Shown here piece after piece: positions 1-9,068 of a DNA stretch of 64,000 bases. Positions within the stretch are counted from its first letter, which is position 1. Every line of letters begins with the position of its first letter. A program made the translations under genes and the position numbers. Source of the stretch: Gluconobacter kondonii. GTDB taxonomy: Bacteria > Pseudomonadota > Alphaproteobacteria > Acetobacterales > Acetobacteraceae. The stretch lies in assembly GCF_002723995.1 (NCBI RefSeq), contig NZ_BEWP01000001.1, forward strand, positions 310,001 to 374,000, read 5' to 3'. The notes below the pieces were generated by a model. That model was given only the letters and a program-made list of their open reading frames with translations, was not told the origin of the DNA and ran no database searches.

Positions 1-331
1 CCCCGACAATGGCGATTATGACAGGAACGCTAGCAGGAAAGCCAAAAATCAGCGTGGGCCAGATCATCCAGAAGGCGGTGCTCCACTCCCCTTTCAGGGC
101 AGCAAGGCCAGCAATCACGGGCCAGGCGAGCAGCAGACCGCCTCGCCACGTTTTCAGAGGTTGGCGAATGAGCGTCTCGCCCTCCCAGACCAGACCGAAC
201 ATCGCCAGCAGGATCAGGGCATCATAGACCAGACCACCGCGCCAGATGCAGAAAGCCGCAATCGGCACGAGGACCGCGGCCGATAGAAGACGCAATCTCA
301 GATCGGACCAGCGTGCTGAAGCACTGCTCAT
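1..331 (-). CDS. cdsA: Phosphatidate cytidylyltransferase (CdsA), N-terminal part only
   Basis: The gene starts at the ATG at 331 and runs off the left edge, so about 110 codons are seen. The visible part starts MSSASARWSDLRLRLLSAAV and contains hydrophobic segments (LLSAAVLVPIAAFCIW, ALILLAMFGLVW, two more near the edge) as in the N-terminal helices of CdsA. The family makes CDP-diacylglycerol from phosphatidate and CTP in the inner membrane. The start codon overlaps the uppS stop (ATGA at 328-331), and frr-uppS-cdsA is the usual bacterial order. The catalytic C-terminal CDP-alcohol signature lies outside the window, so the call rests on membrane topology plus gene order. Confidence 0.8.
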   Translation of the reverse strand, partial: MSSASARWSDLRLRLLSAAVLVPIAAFCIWRGGLVYDALILLAMFGLVWEGETLIRQPLKTWRGGLLLAWPVIAGLAALKGEWSTAFWMIWPTLIFGFPASVPVIIAIVG

Positions 332-1095
332 GCGGGGCGTCCACCAAATCTGCGCTGACGACCGGCAAAACGTGACAGGGCATCCAGAAATTCTGACTCA
401 CCAAAATCGGGCCAGAGCACATCCATAAAAATCAGCTCGGCATACGCACTCTGCCAGAGCAGGAAATTGGACAGCCGGCATTCGCCGCTGGTCCGGATTA
501 CCAGATCGGGATCAGGCATATCTGCTGTCTGAAGCGCATCATGAAGCGTGTTTTCAGTGATGCTGTCAGGTGTAATCCGGCCTGCAACAGCATCTTCAGC
601 GAGACGGCGGGCGGCCTGTACGATTTCCGCACGTCCTCCATAGGACAACGCGAGCGTGAGGGTCAGCGTCGTGTTGTGAAGCGTGAGGGTTTCAGCGCGA
701 CGGAGTTCTTCCCGCAGAGGCCCTTCGAACCGCTCCGGTTCGCCGATGATCCGCAGTCTGACACCCTGCGCATGAAGTTCGTTGATCTTGTGGCGCAGAT
801 AAAAGCGCAGCAGAGCCGTCAGATCCCCGACTTCTTTCGTCGAACGCCGCCAGTTCTCGGAAGAAAATGCATAGAGCGTGAGGTAACGCACACCCTGCTG
901 GATAGCCGCACGGACGCATTTCTGCACGGATTCCGCACCCTGGCGGTGTCCTGCGATCACCGGGAGTCTGCGCGCACGTGCCCAGCGGCCGTTTCCATCC
1001 ATGATCACAGCGACATGGACGGGAACAGCGTTCGCTCCTCCCCCGGCGGGAGAGGAGACCGTGCCTTCAGAGCGGGGAAAAGATCCTAAGGGCAA
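328..1095 (-). CDS. uppS: Isoprenyl transferase (undecaprenyl diphosphate synthase)
   Basis: Makes the C55 lipid carrier for peptidoglycan by cis-condensation of isopentenyl diphosphate on farnesyl diphosphate. About 255 aa, the usual size. The hallmark HVAVIMDGNGRWA begins near residue 27 with the catalytic Asp; GHRQGAE, YAFSSENWRRS and the late IRTSGECRLSNFLLWQSAYAE motif are all present. No in-frame ATG precedes the catalytic motif; the apparent initiator is TTG at 1095, 8 bases after the frr stop, with no clear Shine-Dalgarno, so translation may depend on coupling to frr. Its stop overlaps the cdsA start. Confidence 0.95.
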   Translation of the reverse strand: MPLGSFPRSEGTVSSPAGGGANAVPVHVAVIMDGNGRWARARRLPVIAGHRQGAESVQKCVRAAIQQGVRYLTLYAFSSENWRRSTKEVGDLTALLRFYLRHKINELHAQGVRLRIIGEPERFEGPLREELRRAETLTLHNTTLTLTLALSYGGRAEIVQAARRLAEDAVAGRITPDSITENTLHDALQTADMPDPDLVIRTSGECRLSNFLLWQSAYAELIFMDVLWPDFGESEFLDALSRFAGRQRRFGGRPA

Positions 1096-1103
1096 ATGCG
1101 CAA

Positions 1104-1670
1104 TCAGACCTGTTTGATCTCGCGTTCTTTGTCCGCGAAGATATCGTCCACTTTCTTGATGTACTGGTCCGTCAGCTTCTGAATGGCATCCGTCCAGGTT
1201 TTCATATCGTCCTGACTGATCTCGCTCTTCTTTTCCAGCGCTTTGGTCTGCTCCATACCGTCGCGACGTACGCCACGGACGGAAATCTTACCGTTCTCGG
1301 TATAGCGGGCAGCGGCACGGGCGAGTTCGTTACGGCGCTCTTCGGTCAGGGCCGGAATGGGCACGCGGACTGTTTGGCCGTCCGTGGACGGGTTGAGGCC
1401 GAGACCACTGTCGCGGATGGCACGCTCGACGGCACCAACGACCGTGCGGTCCCAGACGGAAACCGTCAGCATCCGGGCCTCAGGAACGGCGATGGAGCCG
1501 ACCTGTGACAGCGGCACCTCGGAGCCGTAGGCTTCGACGCGAACCGGCTCCAGCAGGTTTGGGCTGGCACGGCCCGAACGCAGGCCGGAAAGGTCGCGGC
1601 GCAGGCTTTCGATCGCACCGTCCATACGGCGGGTCAGATCGGCGATGAGGTCATTCAGGTCAGCAGGCAT
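1104..1670 (-). CDS. frr: Ribosome recycling factor
   Basis: Splits post-termination ribosomes together with EF-G. At 188 aa it matches the family length (about 185). Diagnostic segments are [14 protein letters not shown] near residue 30, the central [16 protein letters not shown] helix, and a C-terminal three-helix-bundle strand ending in KEREIKQV. It sits between pyrH (68-base gap) and uppS (8-base gap), the conserved pyrH-frr-uppS-cdsA order. The only feature of note is the short spacer to the TTG-initiated uppS. Confidence 0.97.
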   Translation of the reverse strand: MPADLNDLIADLTRRMDGAIESLRRDLSGLRSGRASPNLLEPVRVEAYGSEVPLSQVGSIAVPEARMLTVSVWDRTVVGAVERAIRDSGLGLNPSTDGQTVRVPIPALTEERRNELARAAARYTENGKISVRGVRRDGMEQTKALEKKSEISQDDMKTWTDAIQKLTDQYIKKVDDIFADKEREIKQV

Positions 1671-1738
1671 GAGCTGTTCCTTTCAGTTCGACGTTGGTCT
1701 CAGGACAAAGCCTGAAGATTTCGTTGAAAATGCGAAGA

Positions 1739-2479
1739 TCAGTCCGCTTCGATAATCTTGGTGAAACGCCCTTCCCCACGCATGACCGCGCTAAAAGAGC
1801 CAGGAGCATGCATGTTGAAAACCACGATGGGCAATCTGTTTTCGCGGGCCAGACTGATGGCCGCAGCGTCCATGACGTTCAGATCGCGGGCGAGAACTTC
1901 GAGATAGGTCAGGCGGTCGTAACGCTGGGCATCCGGGTTACGGCGCGGATCGGCGGAATAAACGCCATCCACCTGCGTCCCCTTGAAGAGCGCGTCACAT
2001 TCCATCTCGTTGGCACGCAGAGCGGCCGCCGTATCCGTTGTGAAGAACGGATTGCCCGTACCGGCTGCAAAAATGACAACCCGGCCCTTCTCCATGTGGC
2101 GCACGGCACGACGACGGATATAGGGCTCGGCAATCGAGGCCATCTGGATCGCGGTCATGACGCGCGTTTCCATGCCACGGCGCTCCAGCGCATTCTGTAG
2201 CATCAGCGCATTGATGACGGTTGCCAGCATGCCGGCATAATCACCCTGCGCGCGATCCATGCCTTTGGCAGCAGCGGCCAGACCGCGGAAAATATTACCA
2301 CCTCCGACGACGAGGCAGACTTCCACGCCCGAAGCCCGCACTTCAGCGATATCGGCGGCGACCATGTCCACCATCGCGGGATCGACTCCTGACGGTCCAT
2401 CGCCCATCAGCGCCTCGCCGGACACCTTGAGCAGGACACGTTTGTAGGAGGAGCTCTGTTCTGGGTTTTCGATCGTCAT
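1739..2479 (-). CDS. pyrH: UMP kinase (PyrH)
   Basis: Phosphorylates UMP to UDP with ATP; hexameric amino-acid-kinase fold. I place the start at the ATG at 2479 ([26 protein letters not shown]), giving 246 aa, the normal size. The frame stays open for another 35 codons upstream, but that stretch is not family-like. Motifs: LLKVSGEAL near residue 13, [10 protein letters not shown], the [20 protein letters not shown] substrate loop, and a C-terminal [11 protein letters not shown]. rpsB and tsf, which commonly precede pyrH, are absent here; era lies directly upstream instead. Confidence 0.96.
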   Translation of the reverse strand: MTIENPEQSSSYKRVLLKVSGEALMGDGPSGVDPAMVDMVAADIAEVRASGVEVCLVVGGGNIFRGLAAAAKGMDRAQGDYAGMLATVINALMLQNALERRGMETRVMTAIQMASIAEPYIRRRAVRHMEKGRVVIFAAGTGNPFFTTDTAAALRANEMECDALFKGTQVDGVYSADPRRNPDAQRYDRLTYLEVLARDLNVMDAAAISLARENRLPIVVFNMHAPGSFSAVMRGEGRFTKIIEAD

Positions 2480-2593
2480 GCCCGTCTCCGGCTGGATGTG
2501 GTGTCTTGATTTGCGCCCGTCATACAGACGCAACGGGATTGGAACAAGCGATGTCAGGATGCCGGATTTCAAACGCTCCGGCACCTGTGTTTT

Positions 2594-3481
2594 TCAGTCG
2601 TCCAGACCAATGGCGCGAAGCCGGGCCTTTTCCTCGTCCCATCCTGCACGCTCCTTGACGTTCAGGAAGAGATGGCACTTGCGGTCGAGAAGCTGTTGAA
2701 GCTCCATTCGCGCCCGTGCCCCGAGGGATTTGATCTTGTGACCGCCCTCGCCAATCAGAATGGCCTTGTGTCCGGGACGGGACACATAAATCGTCACCTC
2801 GATCCGCACCGAACCGTCCGGACGTTCCTTAAAGCTCTCGGTCTCGACCGTGGCCTGATAGGGAATTTCCTCATGCGTCTGCATGAAGATCTGCTCGCGA
2901 ACCAGTTCGGCAGCCAGAAGGCGATCCGGCAGGTCGGTCAGGTCATCTTCAGGATACAGGAACGGACCTTCCGGCAGTTCGGTCGCCAGACGGGTCATGA
3001 GGTCGTTCACGCCTTCGCCTGAACGCGCGCTCAGCATAAAGACATGCTCCACGCTGATTAGACCGCCGATTTCCTGCGTGAGGGGAAGCAGTTCGCCGCG
3101 CTCCACGAGGTCCGTCTTGTTGAGAACGAGCCAGATTCGGCCCTTGCTCTCCGCAAGTTTCGCAATGATTTCGCGGACGTCCTCGCGCAGACCCGACTTC
3201 GCATCCACCAGAAGCAGCGTCAGATCCGCGTCCTGCGATCCCGACCAGGCAGCGTTGACCATGGCCCGGTCGAGACGACGGCGCGGTTTGAAGATACCCG
3301 GCAGATCCACGAGGATGATCTGGGCATTGTCCTGCATGACGATGCCCAGCGTCCTGAAACGGGTCGTCTGCGCCTTGGGGCTGACGATGGACAGCTTGGC
3401 TCCGGCAATCCGGTTGAGCAGGGTGGATTTCCCCGCGTTCGGAGCCCCGACGAGAGCCACGAAACCGCAGCGCGTGGTCAT
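2594..3481 (-). CDS. era: GTPase Era
   Basis: 16S rRNA-binding GTPase for 30S maturation. Start chosen at 3481 (MTTRCGFVALVG) because AAGGA lies 7 bases upstream; the in-frame ATG at 3505 lacks such a site and would overlap the rnc stop. About 295 aa (E. coli 301). G1 GAPNAGKST, G3 DLPG, G4 NKTD are intact in the N-terminal half; the C-terminal KH domain shows GEGGHKIKSLGARARMELQ. The gene follows rnc directly as in many alphaproteobacteria; recO, a frequent next gene, is replaced by pyrH. Confidence 0.96.
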   Translation of the reverse strand: MTTRCGFVALVGAPNAGKSTLLNRIAGAKLSIVSPKAQTTRFRTLGIVMQDNAQIILVDLPGIFKPRRRLDRAMVNAAWSGSQDADLTLLLVDAKSGLREDVREIIAKLAESKGRIWLVLNKTDLVERGELLPLTQEIGGLISVEHVFMLSARSGEGVNDLMTRLATELPEGPFLYPEDDLTDLPDRLLAAELVREQIFMQTHEEIPYQATVETESFKERPDGSVRIEVTIYVSRPGHKAILIGEGGHKIKSLGARARMELQQLLDRKCHLFLNVKERAGWDEEKARLRAIGLDD

Positions 3482-3506
3482 GTTCTGATCCTTTGTTGAT
3501 GACATC

Positions 3507-4241
3507 TCAGGACGCCACATTCTGACCGAGACGTTTCAGCAGGGCGGTTGCCGCTGCCGTTTCTGCCAGCCTCTTGCTGCCGGCCTCTCCCGTTCCCGTC
3601 TGCCCGAGCGTCGTCACACTGACGCGAAAAACGGGCGCATGGGAGGGACCATCCGAAGACAGGAGTTCATAATTCGGAAGCGGCAGACCCTGTGACAGCA
3701 TATATTCCTGTAGCAGGGTTTTGGGCTCCTTGTGCGGCCGGTCGGCAGTATCGAGCCGGTGCTGCCAGTACTGGCGGACCACACGACGCGCCGGTTCCAG
3801 ACCGCCATCCAGATACAGCGCCCCCAGCAAAGCCTCCATCGCATCGGCCCGGATGCTGGATAGACGCCGGATCCCGGCATCTTCCTCATGCGGGGAAATC
3901 TGGAGGCAGCCGGAAAGCCCGACCTGATCGGCGATTTCAGCCAGAACCGTGCGGGACACCAGATGGGCATGACGCGGCCCGAGTGCGCCTTCCTGTTCGT
4001 CCGGGTAGCGTTCTAAAAGCCATTCCGCCATCAACAGACCCAGAACGCGATCCCCGATGAACTCGAGACGCTCGTTCGAACCTGTGCCCTTGGGTCGCTG
4101 ACTGCGACGCGCGCGACGGGGATCGCGACCAGAAACAGCGGAGCGATGGGTCAGGGCTTCGCTCAGCAGTTCAGGCTTTGCAAAATCATGCCCGAGAGCA
4201 GCCTGCATCGACGCAAGGGCGTCTGTAGAGGAGAGCTTCAT
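3507..4241 (-). CDS. rnc: Ribonuclease III
   Basis: Double-strand-specific endoribonuclease for rRNA and mRNA processing. Start at 4241 (MKLSSTDALASMQAAL), where the ATG overlaps the lepB stop (ATGA), giving 244 aa. The RNase III signature is RLEFIGDRVLGLL with Glu and Asp kept, the second acidic cluster is DAMEALLGALYLDGG, and a C-terminal dsRNA-binding domain occupies roughly residues 160-240 (TLLQEYMLSQGLPLPNYELL through the Ala-rich helix). An Arg-rich insertion of about 13 residues (DPRRARRSQRPKG) precedes the signature, in the loop before the catalytic helix. Confidence 0.95.
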   Translation of the reverse strand: MKLSSTDALASMQAALGHDFAKPELLSEALTHRSAVSGRDPRRARRSQRPKGTGSNERLEFIGDRVLGLLMAEWLLERYPDEQEGALGPRHAHLVSRTVLAEIADQVGLSGCLQISPHEEDAGIRRLSSIRADAMEALLGALYLDGGLEPARRVVRQYWQHRLDTADRPHKEPKTLLQEYMLSQGLPLPNYELLSSDGPSHAPVFRVSVTTLGQTGTGEAGSKRLAETAAATALLKRLGQNVAS

Positions 4242-5053
4242 GTGACGAGATGCAGAAAACGGTTCCAGCGGATTTCGGTCGGCCAATACCAGAACTGCCA
4301 TGCGGGATGACGCATATCCATCGAGAACAGAACGATCGGCGCACGACCAACGAGGTTCTGCATGGGCACGAACCCGAGATCGTCCGGGCCATCCCCCTGA
4401 AAACGGCTGTCAGCACTGTCGTCGCGGTCATCGCCCATGGCGAAGAACGATCCTTCCGGAACCACATATTCCGGTGTGTCGTTTGCGAAACCGTCATCCG
4501 TCAGCTTGAGAATATCATGCTCAACCGGCGGACGTCCGCCGCTGCCGGGAAGGCTCTCACGATAGAGCTCACCACTGAGGAGGCGGTTGTTCTCATCCAG
4601 CACCTTGTAATGACCAAGCGGCGTCCGGGGAACTTCGATTCCGTTCAGAATCAGATGCCCTCCGGTGACCTGAATATGGTCCCCGGGCAGACCGATGATG
4701 CGCTTGATGTAATCCACGGACGTATCACGCGTGAAACGGAAGACCGCAACATCACCACGATGAGGTTCGGAACCAAAAATCCGGCCGCTGAACAGGTTTG
4801 GCGAAAACGGAAAGGAAAAGCGGGAATATCCGTAGCTGAACTTCGAGACCAGAACGAAATCGCCGATCTGGAGCGTCGGGATCATCGAGCCGGAAGGGAT
4901 GTTGAAAGGCTCCACCACGAGAGAGCGCACGGCAAACACCGCCAGCAGCAGCACACAGAAATAACGGATGCTTTCGCCAAGCGTCTCTTCGCGGTGTGCG
5001 GGCTTGTCACCCGTACTTTCTGAACCCTGCACGGGTCTGTTCTCCTTGATCAT
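4238..5053 (-). CDS. lepB: Signal peptidase I
   Basis: Cleaves Sec and Tat signal peptides at the periplasmic face of the inner membrane. 271 aa. One N-terminal transmembrane helix (about residues 29-45, YFCVLLLAVFAVRSLVV) is followed by the catalytic Ser in IPSGSMIPTL (Ser56) and the general-base Lys in DYIKRIIGLPGDH. A C-terminal box with GDDRDDSADSRFQG matches the family motif GDNRxxSxDSR. It overlaps rnc by four bases and follows acpS by 9 bases, so co-translation with rnc is likely. Confidence 0.96.
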   Translation of the reverse strand: MIKENRPVQGSESTGDKPAHREETLGESIRYFCVLLLAVFAVRSLVVEPFNIPSGSMIPTLQIGDFVLVSKFSYGYSRFSFPFSPNLFSGRIFGSEPHRGDVAVFRFTRDTSVDYIKRIIGLPGDHIQVTGGHLILNGIEVPRTPLGHYKVLDENNRLLSGELYRESLPGSGGRPPVEHDILKLTDDGFANDTPEYVVPEGSFFAMGDDRDDSADSRFQGDGPDDLGFVPMQNLVGRAPIVLFSMDMRHPAWQFWYWPTEIRWNRFLHLVT

Positions 5054-5062
5054 CAGACGCTC

Positions 5063-5524
5063 TTAACGCAGCTTGGCGGCGTTGGCGAGCGCTTCAATCG
5101 GCCCGGACTGTCCAGACAGCCCCGACGGAACAGATTGTATGATGACCTGCGCGAGTGCAAACGGAGGATCATCCGTCAGGCTGACCAGAAGCTGGGCGCT
5201 CTGTCCCGCAGGCGTCAACTGATGCAGGACTTCCTTTGCTCTTCCGGAGAGCTGCAATTCAGGAGCACCACTCGGGCCATTACAGACCCCGATATCCTGA
5301 AGCTGGACCCCTTGGGCAAATCCGGTCCCTAGCGCCTTGACGCAGGCTTCCTTGGCGGCCCAACGCTTGGCGTAGCTGCCCATGCGCGCCGCGCCCGAAA
5401 GGCGGTCGGCATAACTGCGTTCCGCTTCGGTGAAAACGCGCTTGAGAAAGCGATCGCCAAAGCGGTCAACGCTTTTCTCAATGCGCGAGATCATGCACAG
5501 ATCCGTCCCCATTCCGAGGATCAT
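5063..5524 (-). CDS. acpS: Holo-[acyl-carrier-protein] synthase
   Basis: Transfers 4'-phosphopantetheine from CoA to apo-ACP. 153 aa, a little longer than the usual 120-130 because of a C-terminal tail ending IEALANAAKLR. The two magnesium-binding blocks are clear: GMGTDLCMISRIEKSVDRFG at residues 4-23 and AAKEACVKALGTGF near residue 57. The ATG is preceded by a GGGG-type ribosome site, and the gene begins 4 bases after the rsh stop, so it is in the same transcript. Confidence 0.93.
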   Translation of the reverse strand: MILGMGTDLCMISRIEKSVDRFGDRFLKRVFTEAERSYADRLSGAARMGSYAKRWAAKEACVKALGTGFAQGVQLQDIGVCNGPSGAPELQLSGRAKEVLHQLTPAGQSAQLLVSLTDDPPFALAQVIIQSVPSGLSGQSGPIEALANAAKLR

Positions 5525-5528
5525 GAAA

Positions 5529-7826
5529 TCACCCCTTGGCGCGCTCGACCTGCATGACGCCCACAGCCGTTCTGAAGGCCGCGATCATGGACGAGAGGTG
5601 ACGCAGATCTTTCACTTCCAGATCCACCAGAATTTCCATGAAATCGAGCTGGCGGTTTACGATCTTGAGGTTGAGGACGCTGCCATTGTGCTTTGCGGCC
5701 ACGTTCGTCAGGGTCGCAAGAACTTCGGGTTCGTTGGCAGCCACCACCGACAGCCGGGCCGTATAGGGCTCGGCGCCCTGACGACGGCCAAGGGCTTCGT
5801 AATCCCAGTCCACTTCCAAGAAACGCTCGGGCGTATCGGCAAAGCTGGACAGGTTCTGACAGCCACGCCTATGGATAGTGACGCCCTTGCCCTGCGCGAT
5901 AATGCCGACGATCGGGTCTCCCGGCAGGGGGCGGCAGCAGCCCGCAAAACTGATGGCAATCCCCGAACCGATTCCCTTGATCGTGCTCCCGGAATGCGCC
6001 GATGTTTTCGGGGTACCATGCCCCGATCCCAGCATGAGGGACTGCCCGAAACGGGGCGATAGACCCGGCACCATCCGGGGCGCACGAACGCTCTGACGCA
6101 GTTCGGGATAAGCGGTATTGACGACATCCTTGGGGCCAAGCTGGCCATTGCCGACCGAGACGTATAGATCTTCGACCGAAGCCTGACGAAGTTCCTTGAG
6201 GATGCCGTCGAGCACCTTTTCGGAACCGTCCACGCCTTCCTGACGGAAAGCCTTGGCGATGGCGGCACGACCGTTGTCGATATGGCCCTGCCGCTGCTGC
6301 TGCGTCACAAAACGCCGGATACGGGCGCGGGCCTTGCCCGTTGCGACGAAGCGCTCCCAAGACGGCGACGGTGTACCGCCACGGGCGGTCATGATTTCGA
6401 CCTGATCGCCATTCTGCAATTCATGCCGCAGCGGCATCAGACGTCCATTCACCTTGGCGCCAACACAGGTATCACCGACCTGACTGTGCACCGCATAGGC
6501 GAAATCGACGGGAGTGGCACCACGTGGCAGGGAAATCAGCTGCCCCTTGGGGGTGAAGCAGAAAACCTGATCCTGATAGAGTTCCAGCTTGGTGTTTTCG
6601 AGGAATTCGTCAGGAGCCTGACTGTCCTCAAGGATTTCCAGAAGATCCTGCACCCAGCGCAACTTACGAGTCGGCGCGCCAAAGGCTGACGACAGGGCCG
6701 CAGCCTCGCGCTCGCTGGGAGTTGCATGTTCCTTGTAAGCCCAGTGAGACGCCACACCGTTTTCAGCCAGATCGTGCATTTCGGCAGTGCGGATCTGAAC
6801 TTCGATTTTCTGGTTGCGCGGATGGCGCAGGGTCACGCCGGTATGAAGGCTCTGGTAGCCGTTGGCCTTTGGGGTCGAGATATAATCTTTGAAACGCCCG
6901 GCGATCATCGGATAGGCGCCATGGATAGCCCCGAGCGCCATGTAACAGGCGTCACGCGTGGGAACGAGCAGGCGGAAGGCCATGATGTCCGAAAGCTGCT
7001 CGAACGCCACGTTCCGACGCTGCATCTTTTCCCAGATCGAATAGGGCGATTTTTCGCGGCCCGTAACTTCGACCCTGTCGATCCCGGTTTCCGTACACAG
7101 GGCCATCAGTTCCTGACGGACCTGCTCAATGACGTCCGCCCCCTGCCCCCGCAGGAAGTTCAAACGCGCACGGATTGTCGCGTCGGCTTCAGGTTCGAGC
7201 TGGGCAAAAGAAAGGTTCTGAAGCTCCGTCTTGACGCGATCCATACCGATGCGCTCAGCGAGCGGCGCGTAGATGTCCATCGTCTCGCGGGCGATACGCT
7301 GCCTGCGGTCCGTGCGCTGCACATAATGAAGTGTGCGCATATTGTGCAGACGGTCAGCCAGCTTGACGATCAGAACGCGGATATCCCGCGACATGGCCAG
7401 AACCAGCTTGCGGAAATTTTCGGCCTGTTTGGTGCGGTCGGACTGGAGTTCGAGCCGCGTCAGCTTCGTTACCCCGTCAACGAGCGCTGCGACGTCTTCA
7501 CCGAAGCGGGCTTTCAGGGAGTCACAGGAAACGCCGGTGTCTTCGACAGTATCATGAAGCAACCCCACCATAATGGAGGTCGCATCCATGCGGAAACCCG
7601 CAAGGATATTGGCGACGGCAATAGGGTGCGTGATGTAGGCGTCGCCATTATCGCGACGCTGCTCGTTATGGGCGTTGGCCGCCACATCATAGGCGGCCTC
7701 GATCTGCGCGAGATCGGCTGACGGATCGTAGCTTTCGATTCGTCGCAGCAGTCCGGCGATGGACGGCTTGAAATCTCCGCTTGCTACAGGCGGGGACGTA
7801 GTCGGAGGAGATGCTGCATCAGGCAT
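5529..7826 (-). CDS. rsh: Bifunctional (p)ppGpp synthetase/hydrolase, RelA/SpoT homolog
   Basis: Makes and degrades the stringent alarmone (p)ppGpp. 765 aa with the full long-RSH layout. The N-terminal HD hydrolase domain (about 40-190) has an intact HD box in GLLHDTVEDTG. The synthetase domain (about 240-360) has KDYISTPKANGYQSLHTGV. A TGS domain follows (about 410-470, VFCFTPKGQLISLPRGATPVDFAY), then a zinc-finger region with ISFAGCCRPLPGDPIVG and a C-terminal ACT domain (about 680-760). Because both catalytic halves look intact it should be the bifunctional alphaproteobacterial type. It lies 36 bases after rpoZ. Confidence 0.95.
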   Translation of the reverse strand: MPDAASPPTTSPPVASGDFKPSIAGLLRRIESYDPSADLAQIEAAYDVAANAHNEQRRDNGDAYITHPIAVANILAGFRMDATSIMVGLLHDTVEDTGVSCDSLKARFGEDVAALVDGVTKLTRLELQSDRTKQAENFRKLVLAMSRDIRVLIVKLADRLHNMRTLHYVQRTDRRQRIARETMDIYAPLAERIGMDRVKTELQNLSFAQLEPEADATIRARLNFLRGQGADVIEQVRQELMALCTETGIDRVEVTGREKSPYSIWEKMQRRNVAFEQLSDIMAFRLLVPTRDACYMALGAIHGAYPMIAGRFKDYISTPKANGYQSLHTGVTLRHPRNQKIEVQIRTAEMHDLAENGVASHWAYKEHATPSEREAAALSSAFGAPTRKLRWVQDLLEILEDSQAPDEFLENTKLELYQDQVFCFTPKGQLISLPRGATPVDFAYAVHSQVGDTCVGAKVNGRLMPLRHELQNGDQVEIMTARGGTPSPSWERFVATGKARARIRRFVTQQQRQGHIDNGRAAIAKAFRQEGVDGSEKVLDGILKELRQASVEDLYVSVGNGQLGPKDVVNTAYPELRQSVRAPRMVPGLSPRFGQSLMLGSGHGTPKTSAHSGSTIKGIGSGIAISFAGCCRPLPGDPIVGIIAQGKGVTIHRRGCQNLSSFADTPERFLEVDWDYEALGRRQGAEPYTARLSVVAANEPEVLATLTNVAAKHNGSVLNLKIVNRQLDFMEILVDLEVKDLRHLSSMIAAFRTAVGVMQVERAKG

Positions 7827-7862
7827 GAAGCATATCCTCCCTTCAGTGAACGCGGGCAGAGA

Positions 7863-8258
7863 TCAGCGACGACCCCGACCACCGAGTTCGGCTTCAATGG
7901 CAGCAGCTTCGTCAGCAGACATATTCTCGGCCATGTGAGCATGCTCTTCTTCTGTCGAGACATCCTGCAGGCCAAAGATATTCTGGTCTGTCGGGATCAG
8001 ATCCAGCACTTCTTCGTCAACGGGCTCCGGCTCGGGAGCGCGCGCCAGAGAGCGGATGATGCCTTCGCGCAGAACGGGCAGACTCACCTTGTCTTCGGCG
8101 ATTTCACGCAGGGCGACGACCGTATTCTTGTCGTTTTCACGATCGAGACGGATTTCCTCACCACGTGACAGGCCACGGGCACGCTGGGCGGCCAGCAGGA
8201 CCAGTTCGAAACGGTTAGAAACCTTCTCGATGCAATCTTCGACGGTTACGCGCGCCAT
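7863..8258 (-). CDS. rpoZ: DNA-directed RNA polymerase omega subunit
   Basis: Helps fold beta-prime and, in many bacteria, forms part of a ppGpp site on RNA polymerase. Start at 8258 ([28 protein letters not shown]) with AAGGGGG upstream, giving 131 aa. The conserved N-terminal 65 residues are typical, including [12 protein letters not shown]. The remaining half is an acidic extension rich in Glu and Asp ([16 protein letters not shown] onward) longer than the roughly 90-residue E. coli protein. It is the first gene of the leftward run and is paired with rsh. Confidence 0.93.
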   Translation of the reverse strand: MARVTVEDCIEKVSNRFELVLLAAQRARGLSRGEEIRLDRENDKNTVVALREIAEDKVSLPVLREGIIRSLARAPEPEPVDEEVLDLIPTDQNIFGLQDVSTEEEHAHMAENMSADEAAAIEAELGGRGRR

Positions 8259-8286
8259 GCGACAGGCCCCCTTCGGGTAAGACAAA

Positions 8287-8314
8287 AGAATAAAATAAGA
8301 GAGAACGCTGGCAA
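8287..8314 (-). promoter_or_regulatory. Putative sigma-70 promoter for rpoZ-rsh run
   Basis: On the minus strand TTGCCA (8309-8314) and TATTCT (8287-8292) are separated by 16 bases, giving 5 of 6 and 4 of 6 matches to the consensus. Transcription would start near 8280, leaving a leader of about 22 bases with the AAGGGGG ribosome site of rpoZ. This is a sequence match only. Confidence 0.4.
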
Positions 8315-8459
8315 TAACATGCAGTTCATGCGAATGCAATCGGCGCCTGCCCTACCTTCAGAATTGAACCCGAGTGCCTCCAAGCCCATTTCCCATCGGA
8401 GGGCAGCGTCGGCCCCTGTCGCACGGGGCAACATATTTTATATACTCAGGATTACACAC

Positions 8460-9068
8460 ATGCTTTTGCGCCAGAACGAACGCACTGCCCTTTTTATCGA
8501 CGGCGCCAGCCTCCACCATGCAGCTCGCAATCTGGGTTTTGAAGTCGATTTCCGCAACCTGCGTCAGCTGTTTGAGAATGCGTGCCTTTTCCAGCGCGCC
8601 TTTTATTACGCGGCTATGCCCGAGACGGAAGACTACTCTCCCCTGCGCCCCCTGACTGATTGGCTTTCCTATAACGGCTATCATCTCGTGCTGAAAACTG
8701 CCCGGGAGTTTACGGATCATTCAGGAAGACGGCGTATCAAGGGAAACATGGATGTCGAACTGACAGTGGATCTTCTGGAACAGGCGGGCCGCCTTGATCA
8801 CGCCGTGATCATAAGTGGCGATTCCGATCTGCGCCGCGCCGTAGAGGCGGCGCAGGCGCGCGGTGTTCGGGTTACGGTCATTTCCTCAATGCGCTCGACC
8901 CCGCCCATGATCGGAGACGATCTGCGGCGCCAGGCGGATCTGTTCGTGGAACTGGCCGACATCGCGCCGTCGTTTACACGGCGTCAGGCTGAACCCCGCA
9001 ATCTTCCCCGACAGGGGCCAGTTCGTCATCCTGCCGACATCAACAGTGACGAGACCAGCGATTCATGA
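8460..9068 (+). CDS. NYN (LabA/PIN-like) domain protein
   Basis: Predicted metal-dependent RNase-like protein of the NYN/PIN superfamily; its substrate is not known to me. About 202 aa from the ATG at 8460, with AGGA 8 bases upstream. The acidic active-site pattern is visible: LFIDGASL (Asp14), KGNMDVELTVDLL (Asp98, Asp104) and VIISGDSDLRRAVE (Asp121, Asp123). The gene diverges from rpoZ and overlaps the next gene by four bases (ATGA at 9065-9068), so the two are probably translated together. From memory, other alphaproteobacteria also keep a NYN gene beside rpoZ. Confidence 0.85.
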   Translation: MLLRQNERTALFIDGASLHHAARNLGFEVDFRNLRQLFENACLFQRAFYYAAMPETEDYSPLRPLTDWLSYNGYHLVLKTAREFTDHSGRRRIKGNMDVELTVDLLEQAGRLDHAVIISGDSDLRRAVEAAQARGVRVTVISSMRSTPPMIGDDLRRQADLFVELADIAPSFTRRQAEPRNLPRQGPVRHPADINSDETSDS

